From: Ligustrum vulgare
Taxonomy: Eukaryota > Streptophyta > Magnoliopsida > Lamiales > Oleaceae
Direction: 5' to 3'
DNA: 64,000 bases
NCBI GenBank assembly: GCA_963555705.1
Contig: OY743176.1
Coordinates: forward strand, 59,718,040 to 59,782,039
Below are positions 54,608 through 64,000 of the stretch, one piece after another. Position 1 is the stretch's first letter. Every line of letters starts with the position of its first letter. A model generated the notes under the pieces. It saw nothing but the letters and a program-made list of their open reading frames with translations. It had not been told where the DNA came from and made no database searches. The translations under genes and the position numbers were made by a program.

Positions 54608-54841
54608 TGTTATAAATAATTATGGAAATTATTAAGAAATCCACCACTAATTTTATACCTAATTTCCACCCAATTTATATTGTAAATTAATTGTAGTGAA
54701 TGACTTTATCCTCTTACAAATAGAGGCATTCATCATTTGTATTTCTTGTACCAATTCTTGATCAAGAAAGAATTCTCCTCCTTCTCTCTAGTTCTCAATC
54801 TCTCTATATTTCTAGTTTAGAATTTTGATAGTTTCACAACA
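54608..54841 (+). repeat. Copia-F 5' LTR
   Basis: The LTR begins TGTTATAAATAA and ends TTTCACAACA. Confidence 0.9.
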
Positions 54842-54842
54842 C

Positions 54843-54857
54843 GTTATCAGCACGAGC
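54843..54857 (+). other. Copia-F primer binding site candidate
   Basis: GTTATCAGCACGAGC directly follows the LTR. The same phrase occurs at this place in other plant Copia elements of this type. The tRNA was not determined. Confidence 0.5.
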
Positions 54858-55059
54858 CTCTAACCTATTGAGTAATATGACGGGAGTATGCTCTATAGTT
54901 GCATCTAAATGATGAACCTCTGTATCAGAAACTAGATTATTACTAATCAACGTTTCATATTCCAAACCTAGTGTTTTTGTTGTTAGAAAATCATTTATAC
55001 ATCATAGATTAGAAGATCAATTTCAAGTCCATAGAAAAATTAAAGAAATTGTGTAATCC

Positions 55060-55270
55060 GAAACTTCCAAACCAAATTCACGCCAAACCGTATATCCAAA
55101 TGATGATCGGAGACCGGATCCATGACCACGGAGACCGGACGATTCTTCCGAACCGGCGCGTGTCAATGGAACCGACACCGGCGCGGCGGCGCGTGACGCG
55201 CGTGAAGCCCACGGGCAGACGTCGAGGAGGCGCGTGGTAGCGCGTGCGGAGGAATCAGGCGACAACGTCA
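55060..55270 (+). other. GC-rich leader segment of Copia-F
   Basis: About 200 bp rich in CGCG words ('ggcgcggcggcgcgtgacgcgcgtg') lie between the primer site and the expected gag. An open frame encodes an Arg-rich peptide, probably by composition. It could be a structured packaging leader. Confidence 0.35.
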
Positions 55271-55544
55271 ACAGGAAGTTTGTTCATATCGACGTTCTTG
55301 ATTTTTCTATTATCTTACTTTTCTGTTTTGTGCAGTTTTGAAATTTTCCGGCGATCAAACGTGGCGGTTTTCTTAAAAACCGTTTTTGAAGCACTTCCGG
55401 CGGGATTTTGAACGTCGGACCAAAATAAATTAATCGAAAATTAACGATTAATATGTGATCAACAAGATAAATTAAATATTTTAAACAAGGTACAAATAAA
55501 ATAATCATTCTCATACCATAACGGATTGGACGGACTATTATGAA

Positions 55545-55690
55545 TACCTTTACTGGATTTGACGATATGACTCGATCACTATACCTTGACTGGATTTGAC
55601 GATATGACTCGATCACTATACCTTGACTGGATTTGACGATATGACTTGATCACTATTATGAATACCTTGACTGGAGGATATGACTCGCTC
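55545..55690. repeat. 37-bp tandem repeat, about 3.5 copies
   Basis: 'ctggatttgacgatatgac' recurs at 55553, 55590 and 55627, with a degenerate copy at 55671. Confidence 0.85.
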
Positions 55691-55699
55691 ATTCATAAA

Positions 55700-56390
55700 A
55701 GGTAATTATTTCATTATGTTGACACCGCCTATATGGTCGGTTTATGGAATACTTTTATTCAAATTTTATATTATTTCAGAAACACCTCAGTTGTTGGTTA
55801 ATTCTAACATACTGGAGGATGTTGTCAACATATATACGTGGTGGTATAACCCCAGTATTATTATTGATATTATTGTTATTTAATATTTCATTAAAAGATA
55901 CCAGAAGTTATCACTACTAAAATTAGAAAATATTTTATCAAATGATACCAGAAGTTATCATTACCAAAAGTTGGTAAATGTTGATAAAAAGTTATCAATA
56001 CCAAAAAGTTGATAAATGTTAATAAAAATATTTTATCAAACGGTACCGGAAGATACCATTATCTGTATTGAAAAGATAGATAAAAATGGATTATCCAACA
56101 AAAGAATGTTGATGTATGATAAGATAATATCACATGATAGCACGGACATAGCTAATGTGAAAATAATCTCATCAGTATTATGAGATGAATATTAGATGAT
56201 AAGTATCTGAAAAAATTCTTGCACGAGCAATTATGTATTCCAGAAGAAGTACATATTTATACCAGAAGAAGTAAAAATTATCATCTAAACATACTGAAAT
56301 GATATTATTATTGCTCCTGAAGAAGCATAAAACAAGTCATACATGAAAGGGGGAAACATTTATGATCCTCAAAATGAGAGATGTGTTTCG
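55700..56390 (+). other. Decayed Copia-F interior with 'ccagaag' repeats
   Basis: Phrases such as 'taccagaagttatca' and 'ttccagaagaagtaca' recur irregularly. No gag block could be recognised. Confidence 0.35.
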
Positions 56391-56590
56391 GGAGTAGCTG
56401 TATCCTACCACCTCTGATCTTTTGAGGAAATAAAGAAACACTCAAAGAGGTGTGTTTCAAGAGTAAGAATACTCTGTACTCTACCACCTATCTTTGAGGT
56501 ACACAAGAAGAAACATTGATAAAATCCTAGAAATTTAAGGTGTGTTTCAAGAGTAAGAATACTCCGTACTCTACCACCATCTATTCTAGG
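56390..56590 (-). repeat. Diverged repeat block downstream of the LOG fragment
   Basis: 'ggtgtgtttcaagagtaagaatactc' occurs at about 56449 and 56540, with a more diverged copy near 56382, each followed by 'gtactctaccacc' or similar. The copies sit at the 3' side of the antisense LOG fragment. Confidence 0.7.
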
Positions 56591-56599
56591 ATTCACAAG

Positions 56600-56912
56600 G
56601 TTAAGTTTACATTAACCGGACTCCATTTTCGCTTGATTCCCCTTCCTTGCGACCAATCTATCTTAGCTCCCACTGGATCTTATATGGGGATATATGATTG
56701 CAACTTATCCAGCAGTTCCTCGATAGTAGGAGCAGAAATAAGGATTCTCCTAGAAAATGGAGAGATGAATCCCTGTTCCACAGCATAATCAAGAAATGTT
56801 AACAAACCATCAAAGAAATTGTTAACATTTAAAAGCCCAATAGGCTTAGTATGGAGATCCAGTTGATCCACTAAATACACAGATAGTTTTGATCTGTCGA
56901 AGTTTTGGTCAT
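56600..56912 (-). pseudogene. LOG: Internally deleted LOG (cytokinin riboside 5'-monophosphate phosphoribohydrolase)
   Basis: On the minus strand the N-terminal LOG block 'KLRQIKTICVFSGSTGSPY' (about 56905-56850) runs directly, in another frame, into the C-terminal block 'HTKPIGLLNVNNFFDGLLTF', 'LDYAVEQGFISPFSRRILIS' and 'APTIEELLDKLQSYIPI' (56680-56860). LOG enzymes release active cytokinin bases from their nucleotides. About 110 central residues are missing, including the PGGxGTxxE catalytic motif, and the two parts are out of frame at the join. A stop after 'SYIPI' is followed by 'DWSQGRGIKRKW'-like codons. The fragment lacks introns. It cannot be active. It lies 150 bp downstream of the ORF at 57066-57572 on the same strand. 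Confidence 0.8.
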
Positions 56913-57065
56913 TCCATCTTCGAGAGTATAAGGAAGAAAAAACTTATGAGAAAATGATATTTTGGGATGAAAGGAAACAGAAAAATATTTTATATGTGCA
57001 TATATATCAAAATGATTTATCTTGTATCAGTGCTGAATAGCCAAAACATCATTGTTTATAACAGC

Positions 57066-57572
57066 CTAGCAAACAGGATCTTTTGCTACTATATTTTCGA
57101 GACTATAACGGTTTTTATCCTCGTTAAATTGAGCATATAAGGAAAGGAGCTCACGTTGCACATACCCACTTGGGTTCGTCTCAAGAGTCAATCGGATATC
57201 ATCCAATGACTCCTTACTCAGTCCACCCTTAATGAAATCGATTTTATCATCCCGATTTCTAGAAGAATATCCTACTGATTTGCAACGAGTATCACATGTC
57301 CAACGAGCACATTTGTAACAACCGTTCAGCTTTTTTTCTCTTCGTTTCTTTGCAAAAGTACTTTTGCCTAAACTAGGCATGTGTTTAGAAAATGAATCTG
57401 GTAATTCACCAGCTAATCGAACTTTTGCTTCGATCAACCAACGAACATCTTCTGGAATGCCTTGATCCATCAGCAGCCTCAATCTTTCAAGTCGAACTCG
57501 GTAAATCTTTTTCAAAACATTTACCGGAAGATTAGAATAATATTTGCGAATATTTGATAATATAACATCCAT
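57066..57572 (-). CDS. Open 168-aa cysteine-rich protein, resembling carla-like virus nucleic-acid-binding protein
   Basis: The frame is uninterrupted from ATG (57572) to stop in AT-rich, otherwise decayed DNA. Residues about 20-55 are helical and basic, residues 75-81 are 'KKRREKK', and Cys 85, 88, 93 and 97 form a C-x2-C-x4-C-x3-C cluster ('NGCYKCARWTCDTRC'), followed by 'DFIKGGLS'. A basic stretch, a short cysteine cluster and a hydrophobic 'FI-G' segment in that order recall the small nucleic-acid-binding / silencing-related protein of carlaviruses and relatives (Betaflexiviridae). This is a by-eye resemblance, not a search result. It could also be an unrecognised plant zinc-finger protein. 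A TATA-like 'TTTAAATATATCA' lies about 45 bp upstream. It is antisense to Copia-F. Confidence 0.45.
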   Translation of the reverse strand: MDVILSNIRKYYSNLPVNVLKKIYRVRLERLRLLMDQGIPEDVRWLIEAKVRLAGELPDSFSKHMPSLGKSTFAKKRREKKLNGCYKCARWTCDTRCKSVGYSSRNRDDKIDFIKGGLSKESLDDIRLTLETNPSGYVQRELLSLYAQFNEDKNRYSLENIVAKDPVC

Positions 57573-57799
57573 TTTTTATGGATCTAATCTCTTCCCAAAA
57601 TGATATATTTAAACGCGTAAAGGAGTACTCCGCGTGATATCGATTCCATTAAGAAATAATGGAATAAATTATTGAAAAGGTGGGAACAATGAGATAATGC
57701 GTCATTACCTTTTTCGATATAAGGGAAGATTTAGCGACAAGATTGAGATCATGAGATATCTCCTTGGATATTGTACCTGATTTTTTCGGTATACTAAAG

Positions 57800-58500
57800 G
57801 TATACAGATTTGTACCATACAGAAATACGTACTGATAAAATGAATACTGTATTGAACCAGAAGTTCATACATATGTACAAGTGAAATACCTTACTGAACC
57901 AGAAGTTCTATAATGATTGGGTAGATTCCAATTCAATAATGAGATTTATTGAGAATGCAAAATGGCATTCATTAAAGAACCAGAAGATTGTTCAGGTTAA
58001 CAAGTTATCATTGTTGTTTGTTCTCAAAAGCAAATTAATTATCTCACTAAGAAAATGAATGACTGATTATTTGCTCAAGTAATGATATTACGAGCAAAGT
58101 GAGAAATGCATGCATGAATATATCTTAAAGTCATCAATGATTTTACGAATTAGTTGAGATAATAGAATATTATATTGCTAATGATTTAGCAGATTAAAAG
58201 CCTCAAGTTATTTGCTATGAGAACAACTTAAATATAAATATTCCTTATGCAGCAATATTCTACATACAAACATGTCAATACGATGAAATAAAGATTAACT
58301 TGTAAAGCTTTATGATTTCTAAAAAGTGCGATATCTATATACACTCCAACAAAACGCACTTAGATATAATATTGTGATTACATCCATAATTATGAATGAC
58401 ATGTGTTGCGGCATTGTTAGCCGACTGATATAATATAAGATTCTTGAATATTATGGGGAAATTAAACAATAACACGCATGAAGCGTGATCAAGCTTAAAG
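57800..58500 (+). pseudogene. Copia-F pre-integrase and integrase relics
   Basis: Plus-strand fragments 'LNQKFIHMYK' and 'FIENAKWHSLKNQKI' (about 57850-58000) match the pre-integrase block of this Copia type. 'FAQVMILRAK' (about 58070) matches the integrase core region before the catalytic Asp. 'PTKRT' (about 58350) recalls the integrase C-terminal part. Stops occur every few dozen codons. Order and strand agree with the LTR-defined direction. Confidence 0.55.
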
Positions 58501-59640
58501 CGTAATTATGCCTGAAGTATAATGACAATCGATTCCAAAAACAAATATTTCTTGAATAATTGAGATGATCCCTTTGAGGCTAAATACTCATAGTGAGTAA
58601 AAGGGACATAATTAAATGTAAGAGATTCAGGCCTGATGATAAAAAATACAAAGAGATCTCTCTATGTTATGTTTATATTGACATAAAATGGAATCGATAA
58701 ATAAGTCGACTGCATACACAAACAATCCTCTTATGAAAATGAGGTTGATGAAATTATAATACTTTGGCCAAGTATAAAATCCCAATATAGGGATTATTGT
58801 TATAGGACCTGAAGTCCAAAACACTTAAATGTGTAAAGCCAGTAATTATATGTACAAATGAAAAATATTTCACAGTCGTAAAAGACGACTCGTTGCGCGC
58901 AAAACTTTTCATAAAACTGGCATGAAATATGGTGGATAGACTATAGTCTAAATTCACTAGTTTGAGCTCTTTGATATACCAATGAGTGAGATCAAAAAGT
59001 GTGATTCTCATCTCGGTACTTTGGGAGTTTTCTTTGATGTACCAGTTGATCGCGGTACGTTGGGATTTCAAGCGAAATGATTATAGATTATATGTCGAAA
59101 TTGATATCTATTTCAATGATTGATTATGCTCCTGCAAATTAGAAATTGCAGTTTATAAAGTGCAAGAACGTACATGTATAAATCATTGAAAGATTCAATT
59201 TGCCCAAAAACAATATCATTATAAAATGAAATGTGATTCTTAAAATAAAATCACATGAAGTATGATATGATACATATGACCCCATAATATAATATGTTGA
59301 AAATGAAATTGGAGTGTACTATTATTATATTTGAATATTTGGGCATGCAATTGATTTTCAATATGCAAAATTATATTATCCACCGGGAAAATGAATATTC
59401 ACTAGAAGTGAATTTGAAAATTAATATTTAATTATTCATCAGAACAAATTCTAGATTTTGATAGAAGTGAATCAATTCTAGATTTGAGTAATGCAATCAG
59501 TTAACTAACTAAACATTGCTTGGTATAGCATGTTCAGTACATCATAAATGAGTTATGACTTCATAAATGAGTTATAAACTATTTATAAAAGCTCATCACA
59601 AACTATATGTTTGATGAAATAATTTGAGATTGCATTAATA
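58501..59640. other. Decayed Copia-F interior, no block recognised
   Basis: By position reverse transcriptase and RNase H should lie here. I could not identify their motifs in any frame. Confidence 0.4.
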
Positions 59641-59669
59641 TACTTATGATATTCATATGAAGGGAACAA

Positions 59670-60560
59670 ATACGCGTTGCACTCTTTTTCCCTTAACTGA
59701 GGTTTTGTCCCACAGGGTTTTCCTAGTAAGGTTTTTAATGAGACAGCAATTATGGAGCAATTATGGCGTATCAATGAGAATAATGTACTCTTTTTCCCTT
59801 TGCTAAGGTTTTGTCCCACAGGGTTTTCCTAGCAAGGTTTTTGAGACATTGTCACAGCTATCTGCAAGTAATAATTCAACAACAAGCTCTCTCTTTAAAT
59901 TGTGCTGGAATGATATCAACAAATGAAGAAAATCATAGGCATTTGGAATGGTATCAACAAATGGAGAAAATCATAGACATCTTATGAAGAATGTTATGAT
60001 ATCGGCTACACACAACAAGGTTTTCATATATACATATTCCAGACGAAAGATGATATCATTATTCAAAAGGTTCATGAATACTTGATTGCACACTTCAGGG
60101 GGAGAATCATGCTGTCATGCTGTACTCTTTTTCCTTCGTCCAGGTTTTGTCCCACAGGGTTTTCCTGACAAGGTTTTAACGAGGCAGCGGCTGTACTCTT
60201 TTTCCTTCGTTCAGATTTTATCCCATTGGGTTTTACTGACAAGGTTTTAACGAGGCACACCTAAAGCAATACAGCACTAAAGCACTAAAGACCTAAAGCA
60301 ATACAGCACTAAAGACCTAAAGCAAGGCAGTACTAAAGCACTACAGCAATAAAACAATGAAGCAATGAAGCACTTCAGCACTTCATAATTCGAAGTTTCC
60401 AGTACATGATTTGTACTACTTATCATTGATGTCATTTCGGATATTAGACTCAATGATGAATGATGGCCAACATCAGGGGGAGCAGCTGTACTTTTTTTCC
60501 TTCGTTCAAGTTTTATCCCACTGGATTTTCTTAGCAAGGTTTTAACGAGGCAGATAATTG
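59670..60560 (+). repeat. ~66-bp dispersed repeat at the Copia-F 3' end, 5 copies
   Basis: 'actctttttcc(c/t)t ... ggttttgtcccacagggttttcct ... aaggttttt' occurs at about 59678, 59788, 60122, 60193 and 60489. Between the last copies (60260-60390) lies an 'agcactaaag' low-complexity run. Confidence 0.8.
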
Positions 60561-60583
60561 AGCTATTGAGCAATAAGTCATTC

Positions 60584-60592
60584 AAGGGGGAG
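60584..60592 (+). other. Copia-F polypurine tract
   Basis: AAGGGGGAG immediately precedes the 3' LTR. Confidence 0.8.
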
Positions 60593-60826
60593 TGTTATAA
60601 ATAATTATGGAAATTATTAAGAAATCCACCACTAATTTTATACCTAATTTTCACCCAATTTATATTGTAAATTAATTGTAGTGAATGACTTTATCCTCTT
60701 ATAAATAGAGGCATTCATCATTTGTATTTCTTGTACCAATTCTTGATCAAGAAAGAATTCTCCTCATTCTCTCTAGTTCTCAATCTCTCTATATTTCTAG
60801 TTTAGAATTTTGATAGTTTCACAACA
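60593..60826 (+). repeat. Copia-F 3' LTR
   Basis: This 234-bp LTR differs from 54608-54841 at about three positions and is followed by the TSD AGCTA. Confidence 0.9.
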
Positions 60827-60831
60827 AGCTA

Positions 60832-62306
60832 ATTCTATTGTCACGTTTGTTTTTACAAGAGAATATTTAGGTTACAATTTCGACATAAATATTATTTACG
60901 TCTTCTGGTAGAATAATTTCTATTGCTATTAGGTGATGTAGGAAAATTAACAAGAAGAACAAACATGTCTAGGAATGGGAAAATTCTGAAAATTATTGGC
61001 TAAATTAATATCAATAATTAATTCATTAATTCTTACTGGAATATTGAATAATAATTGATGAGATTTAAGTGAACTCTCAAATTATTTTCATACATAATTG
61101 AACAACATAAGAACCATATACACAAATAACTTCAATTATCTTTCAGTCATATATATTTCATTATAGGCTAATTATGCCTGTACAGATAATATTATAGATG
61201 CACGTGTGTCGGACAATCTAAATCTGTGATATTCAGATTAATGATCGACAGGTATTGCCTATACATTTTCATATGTACAAGTAGCACGACTCTCCACTAT
61301 ATATAAAATATTGTGTGGTTCAATATCTACCTAATGGACTATCTTTAACCCATGATTCCATCTGGACTGGCAGACTCCAAGCTTCTTATTTATTTTGCAC
61401 GCTTTGACAAGTTCAAAGAAAAAAAAGGTGGAAAATTATGTACCATGTAAATTTTTCAAAATTAAAGTTTTCTATCTTGTGATGAAAATAATTGACACAT
61501 AAATCTTGAAAATGAAATGTGGCGTAGTTAACAAATGTTATGGTGTAAATATAATTTCCCTAAATAAATATTAAAACAAATGAATTTGCATTTGAAATGT
61601 CACCAGCAACAAGCGTACCCAACAACTAATTTTGCAAGTCAATCAACTTTTGACAAACTAAACCAATATGGAATTACTAGTAATCTTCCCAAGTCAATAT
61701 GCAAAAAAAAATAATGCAAAAACAATCAGTTTCTCATTTGATCCTCTCCTATTTTTTGAATCTAAAGCTTTTCTTATTGTCATAGAAATTTTTTGTTAGA
61801 AGATGAGAAGCCTAAGGAGGAAAAGAAGTATGCAACTAATTGTTCTACTTGTGATGGTTACATCTCACCACCACCACCACCACCGCCTCCAGCCAGCATG
61901 AAATATCATATGTCAACATCATCTGTGTTCTTGGTGCTACTTTTATGGTTCCCTCATGATAATTGTATTTTATAAACTTATTTGTATTTTTAAATTAGAA
62001 TTAATTATTGCCATTTTAGAATAACTGCAATTTAATTTGTGTTTATTTTTTACATTTCAGAAAATATCTCAAAAGATGAAGAATGAGGCAATTGATAGGA
62101 AAAATGCACAATTGGATGCTAATTGAAAAGGGTGTGATCATCACGCAAAAGTGGAAAGGGCGTCACGACAAATGGTTAGAAGGTCAATTTCTATGGATTT
62201 TTCATCTACTTCAATGATCTATAATGCTGCTAACATTGGTGTGAAGAAAGAAGAACAAAATCCTTATGCAGCTTCGAGTATATATAGGTTGATAAAGAGT
62301 TGTTCA
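60832..62306. other. Intergenic sequence, possible exon relics
   Basis: The sequence is AT-rich. A plus-strand frame at 61793-61975 has a run of eight prolines encoded by a (CCA)n tract, and 62061-62300 has open codons after an acceptor-like 'tttcag'. Neither matches a known family well enough to name. Confidence 0.3.
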
Positions 62307-62309
62307 TAT

Positions 62310-62880
62310 CACTACAAGAAATTTACTTTCCGCATACAAAATAAATTTGTAGGGAAATGTTCTTATTCGTGGGTAAAAGTCTTCTCGGACAAAAATAATT
62401 TGTAGGGAGGTTTGTGTGGCAAACATCGAGGGGATAGACATAAGCCGACAAATTTGGTACCTTTGTCTGTAGAGGTATGTGCCTACGAACCCTTTCGCTA
62501 CAAAAATCATTTGTCGTCTAAGATCTTTCCCAACGAAATGATTTGTATGCTAATGTTTATTTTACCTACGAAATATGTTTCGTTGACTGAAGTTCGAGCC
62601 TACAAATCTTTTAGAGACAAATATTATTTGTCGTCTAATTTCTATCCCTACACAATTTTTTGTATTCTAATGTTAGATTGGACTACGAAATATGTTTGTA
62701 GATATAGAGTAAAATGATGTTGTAGGCTAAATCATACTTTTCCCCACAAATAATTGTTTGTATGGAAAGCATTTTGTAAGTTAATTTCTTGTCTACACAC
62801 TTCTGTTTGCGGGGAAAGCTTATTTATAGGATAAATTTTTTATATGTTTCAACAATTATAGTATTTGTAGGGAAACTTGA
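62310..62880. repeat. CACTA terminal and subterminal repeat region
   Basis: Motifs close to 'ttTGTAGGgaaa' and 'CAAATnATTTGTcg' occur about ten times in 570 bp, often as inverted pairs. In En/Spm elements such repeats bind the element's own DNA-binding protein. Confidence 0.65.
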
Positions 62881-63167
62881 ATCAATTTTTTATTTTTTTT
62901 TAATTTAAATGTAGTATTAAATATTGTTTGTTTATGCAAAATTATAACAATATGCAAAAATTAAATTAAATTAAAATTTCTAAAATAAACCAATATAGTA
63001 CTAACTGCAAATATTGTATCAAACTCCAAATAAAAACTCATTGTCACTGAATGTGATTGTAATAAACTTAAAAAGAGTTTAGCAAACATACTCTTTCGAC
63101 ATCTACACAATAAAAATAACATAAATATCTATCCTCATAACTTAATTAAATATGCTACTCATCCTCA

Positions 63168-63284
63168 TCAAAGTTCAGCATCGGGATTGTCAACGGATAT
63201 CTCCTCCAAATGAGTGTCTTTCGAAAGCTGTTGTTCCTCATCCTTTTGCAAGAGATATTCATCAACTTTGACAAGTATCTCATC
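63168..63284 (-). CDS. Probable last exon of a CACTA-encoded gene
   Basis: A good acceptor site ('tatcatatcttgcag' on the minus strand) is followed by 'DEILVKVDEYLLQKDEEQQL', then 'SKDTHLEEISVDNPDAEL' and a TGA. The codons look real: acidic, with no low-complexity bias. The position inside the CACTA element, ending toward the terminus, suggests the last exon of its transposase or accessory gene. I cannot name the domain. Upstream exons should lie beyond 63300 and past the window end. Confidence 0.4.
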   Translation of the reverse strand, partial: DEILVKVDEYLLQKDEEQQLSKDTHLEEISVDNPDAEL

Positions 63285-63399
63285 CTGCAAGATATGATAG
63301 ATAAAAAAAATAGATATATATAAATAGACATCCAGAAGATATATAACACTAATCAAGAAAAAAATCAAAGCACAAACGCAAAACTGAATATTTCTTACA

Positions 63400-64000
63400 T
63401 ATTGAGTCTTAGCTATATTATACGTCCAAAACTCATTCTTCCCTACAAATCATTATATACTCTAAAAACACTGGGCTCAATTTCCTAATTCTAAAATTTG
63501 TTATCTAAAAATAAAATTCCTAAACTCAAATTGTGTACCAACCAGATTTTCAAGTATTTCAAGACTAATCACTTTGATCAGCATCAAGCATTAAAAGTAA
63601 TACTAATGGTCATGGTAAGCAAAATCAATTTTTGACAAACATAATACATCATACATAGCTACATCTATATCTGAACATTTCTAAATGCAGTTTACATAAA
63701 TTAGACTTTAGTGCTCTGTATCTGTGCAAAGAGCAATTTTTAAGATGTGCAGGAGTACTTTCTCCCAATTGCTCAAACATAAATATTACATAAGTTTCTA
63801 GTCAATTGTGGAGAACCAAACCAAACACTCTCCTAAAAGGGGCATACGGCAAACTCAGGGAAGATTTAAATTTTAGATTATGTACAAGAAGATCCATGTG
63901 TTCTATAAAACTTTGGAAAATAAAAGAGAGAAGGGCATGGCATCACCCAACACATCTAAATTGAAAAATAAAAGAAGTGCTAGTAGGCTCAAGAAATCTA
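63400..64000. other. AT-rich interior of the CACTA element
   Basis: No exon was recognised with confidence in this last stretch. Confidence 0.3.

Larger units (their letters stand above)
54608..60826 (+). mobile_element. Copia-F: LTR retrotransposon with decayed pol and foreign cargo
   Basis: Two 234-bp LTRs (54608-54841 and 60593-60826) differ at about three positions and are enclosed by an exact TSD AGCTA (54603-54607 and 60827-60831). The sequence after the left LTR, GTTATCAGCACGAGC, and the purine tract AAGGGGGAG before the right LTR give a plus-strand orientation. Copia pol relics are recognisable only as stop-ridden fragments (57800-58500). The 3' part has the ~66-bp 'actctttttcc ... 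gttttgtcccac' repeats that I associate with one plant Copia family. The middle carries an antisense LOG fusion and a viral-like ORF. LTR similarity of about 98-99% with a dead interior suggests helper-dependent movement. Confidence 0.85.
62310..64000 (-). mobile_element. CACTA (En/Spm) transposon end, running off the window
   Basis: CACTACAAGAAATTTACTTTCCGC at 62310 is the canonical CACTA terminus, preceded by TAT (candidate 3-bp duplication). From 62330 to 62880 come repeated subterminal words such as 'aaatttgtaggga', 'caaatcatttgtcg' and 'acgaaatatgtttcg' in both orientations, as in CACTA elements. The complementary end (TTCTTGTAGTG) is not in the window, so the element continues to the right. 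A terminal exon on the minus strand (63168-63284) fits a gene ending toward this terminus. Confidence 0.7.

Noticed and set aside
61793..61975. Proline-run ORF as an extensin-like gene
   Set aside because: It rests on a single (CCA)n tract; no repeated Ser-Pro motif or signal peptide is present.

Overview
This is a gene-poor, AT-rich stretch of plant nuclear DNA, almost certainly from a flowering plant and probably a eudicot. Nearly everything recognisable is a transposable element or a fragment of one: Ty1/Copia and Ty3/Gypsy LTR retrotransposons with plant tRNA-iMet type primer sites, CACTA, PIF/Harbinger, Mutator-like and hAT elements. The host genes represented (cellulose synthase, plastid ribosomal protein S5, M1 aminopeptidase, RopGEF, LOG) are all broken fragments. 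I see no intact host gene, tRNA or CRISPR array. The species cannot be named from the sequence.

Layout. 1-1.5 kb: remnant of a CACTA transposase. 3.1-4.7 kb: solo LTR with a near-perfect 5-bp target duplication. 4.9-10.9 kb: a cellulose synthase (CesA) pseudogene on the minus strand, split by Copia-A (5617-10669). 11.5-31.7 kb: a stack of nested insertions. Old Copia fragments (X, Y) on the plus strand are split by Copia-B (11787-20242, 1.4-kb LTRs, TSD GGAAC), by a tandem Gypsy element (21882-27308) with three LTRs and two internal regions inside one TSD (AATGT), and by a small gag-only element, Copia-C (28137-30444). 32.5-37.8 kb: Copia-D (TSD AATGA), with a 186-bp hAT MITE inside one LTR. 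37.8-41.6 kb: mostly unassigned sequence holding an RPS5 pseudogene and an M1 aminopeptidase fragment. 42.1-43.6 kb: a Mutator-like non-autonomous element with a 9-bp TSD and an internal ~94-bp tandem repeat. 43.9-52.1 kb: a RopGEF fragment, the very young Copia-E (44447-49619), and then a patchwork made of a Gypsy-like piece, a second copy of Copia-E RT/RNase H, an inverted piece of Copia-E gag, 178 bp of 18S rDNA, and a direct repeat of the 387 bp that flank Copia-E. 52.4-54.5 kb: a PIF/Harbinger element with a dead transposase. 54.6-60.8 kb: Copia-F (TSD AGCTA), whose own coding region is decayed but which carries on its antisense strand an open 168-codon frame resembling the cysteine-rich nucleic-acid-binding protein of carla-like plant viruses, next to an internally deleted LOG cytokinin-activation gene. 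62.3 kb to the end: one end of a CACTA element running out of the window.

How it fits together. The genes do not form a pathway; the window records successive insertion, decay, recombination and repair. The points most worth a second look are the three-LTR Gypsy tandem with a protease-only reading frame, the patchwork at 49.6-52.1 kb (which looks like template-switching repair filler), and the viral-like ORF plus LOG fusion carried inside Copia-F. All family assignments are by eye from translated motifs; no database search was run.
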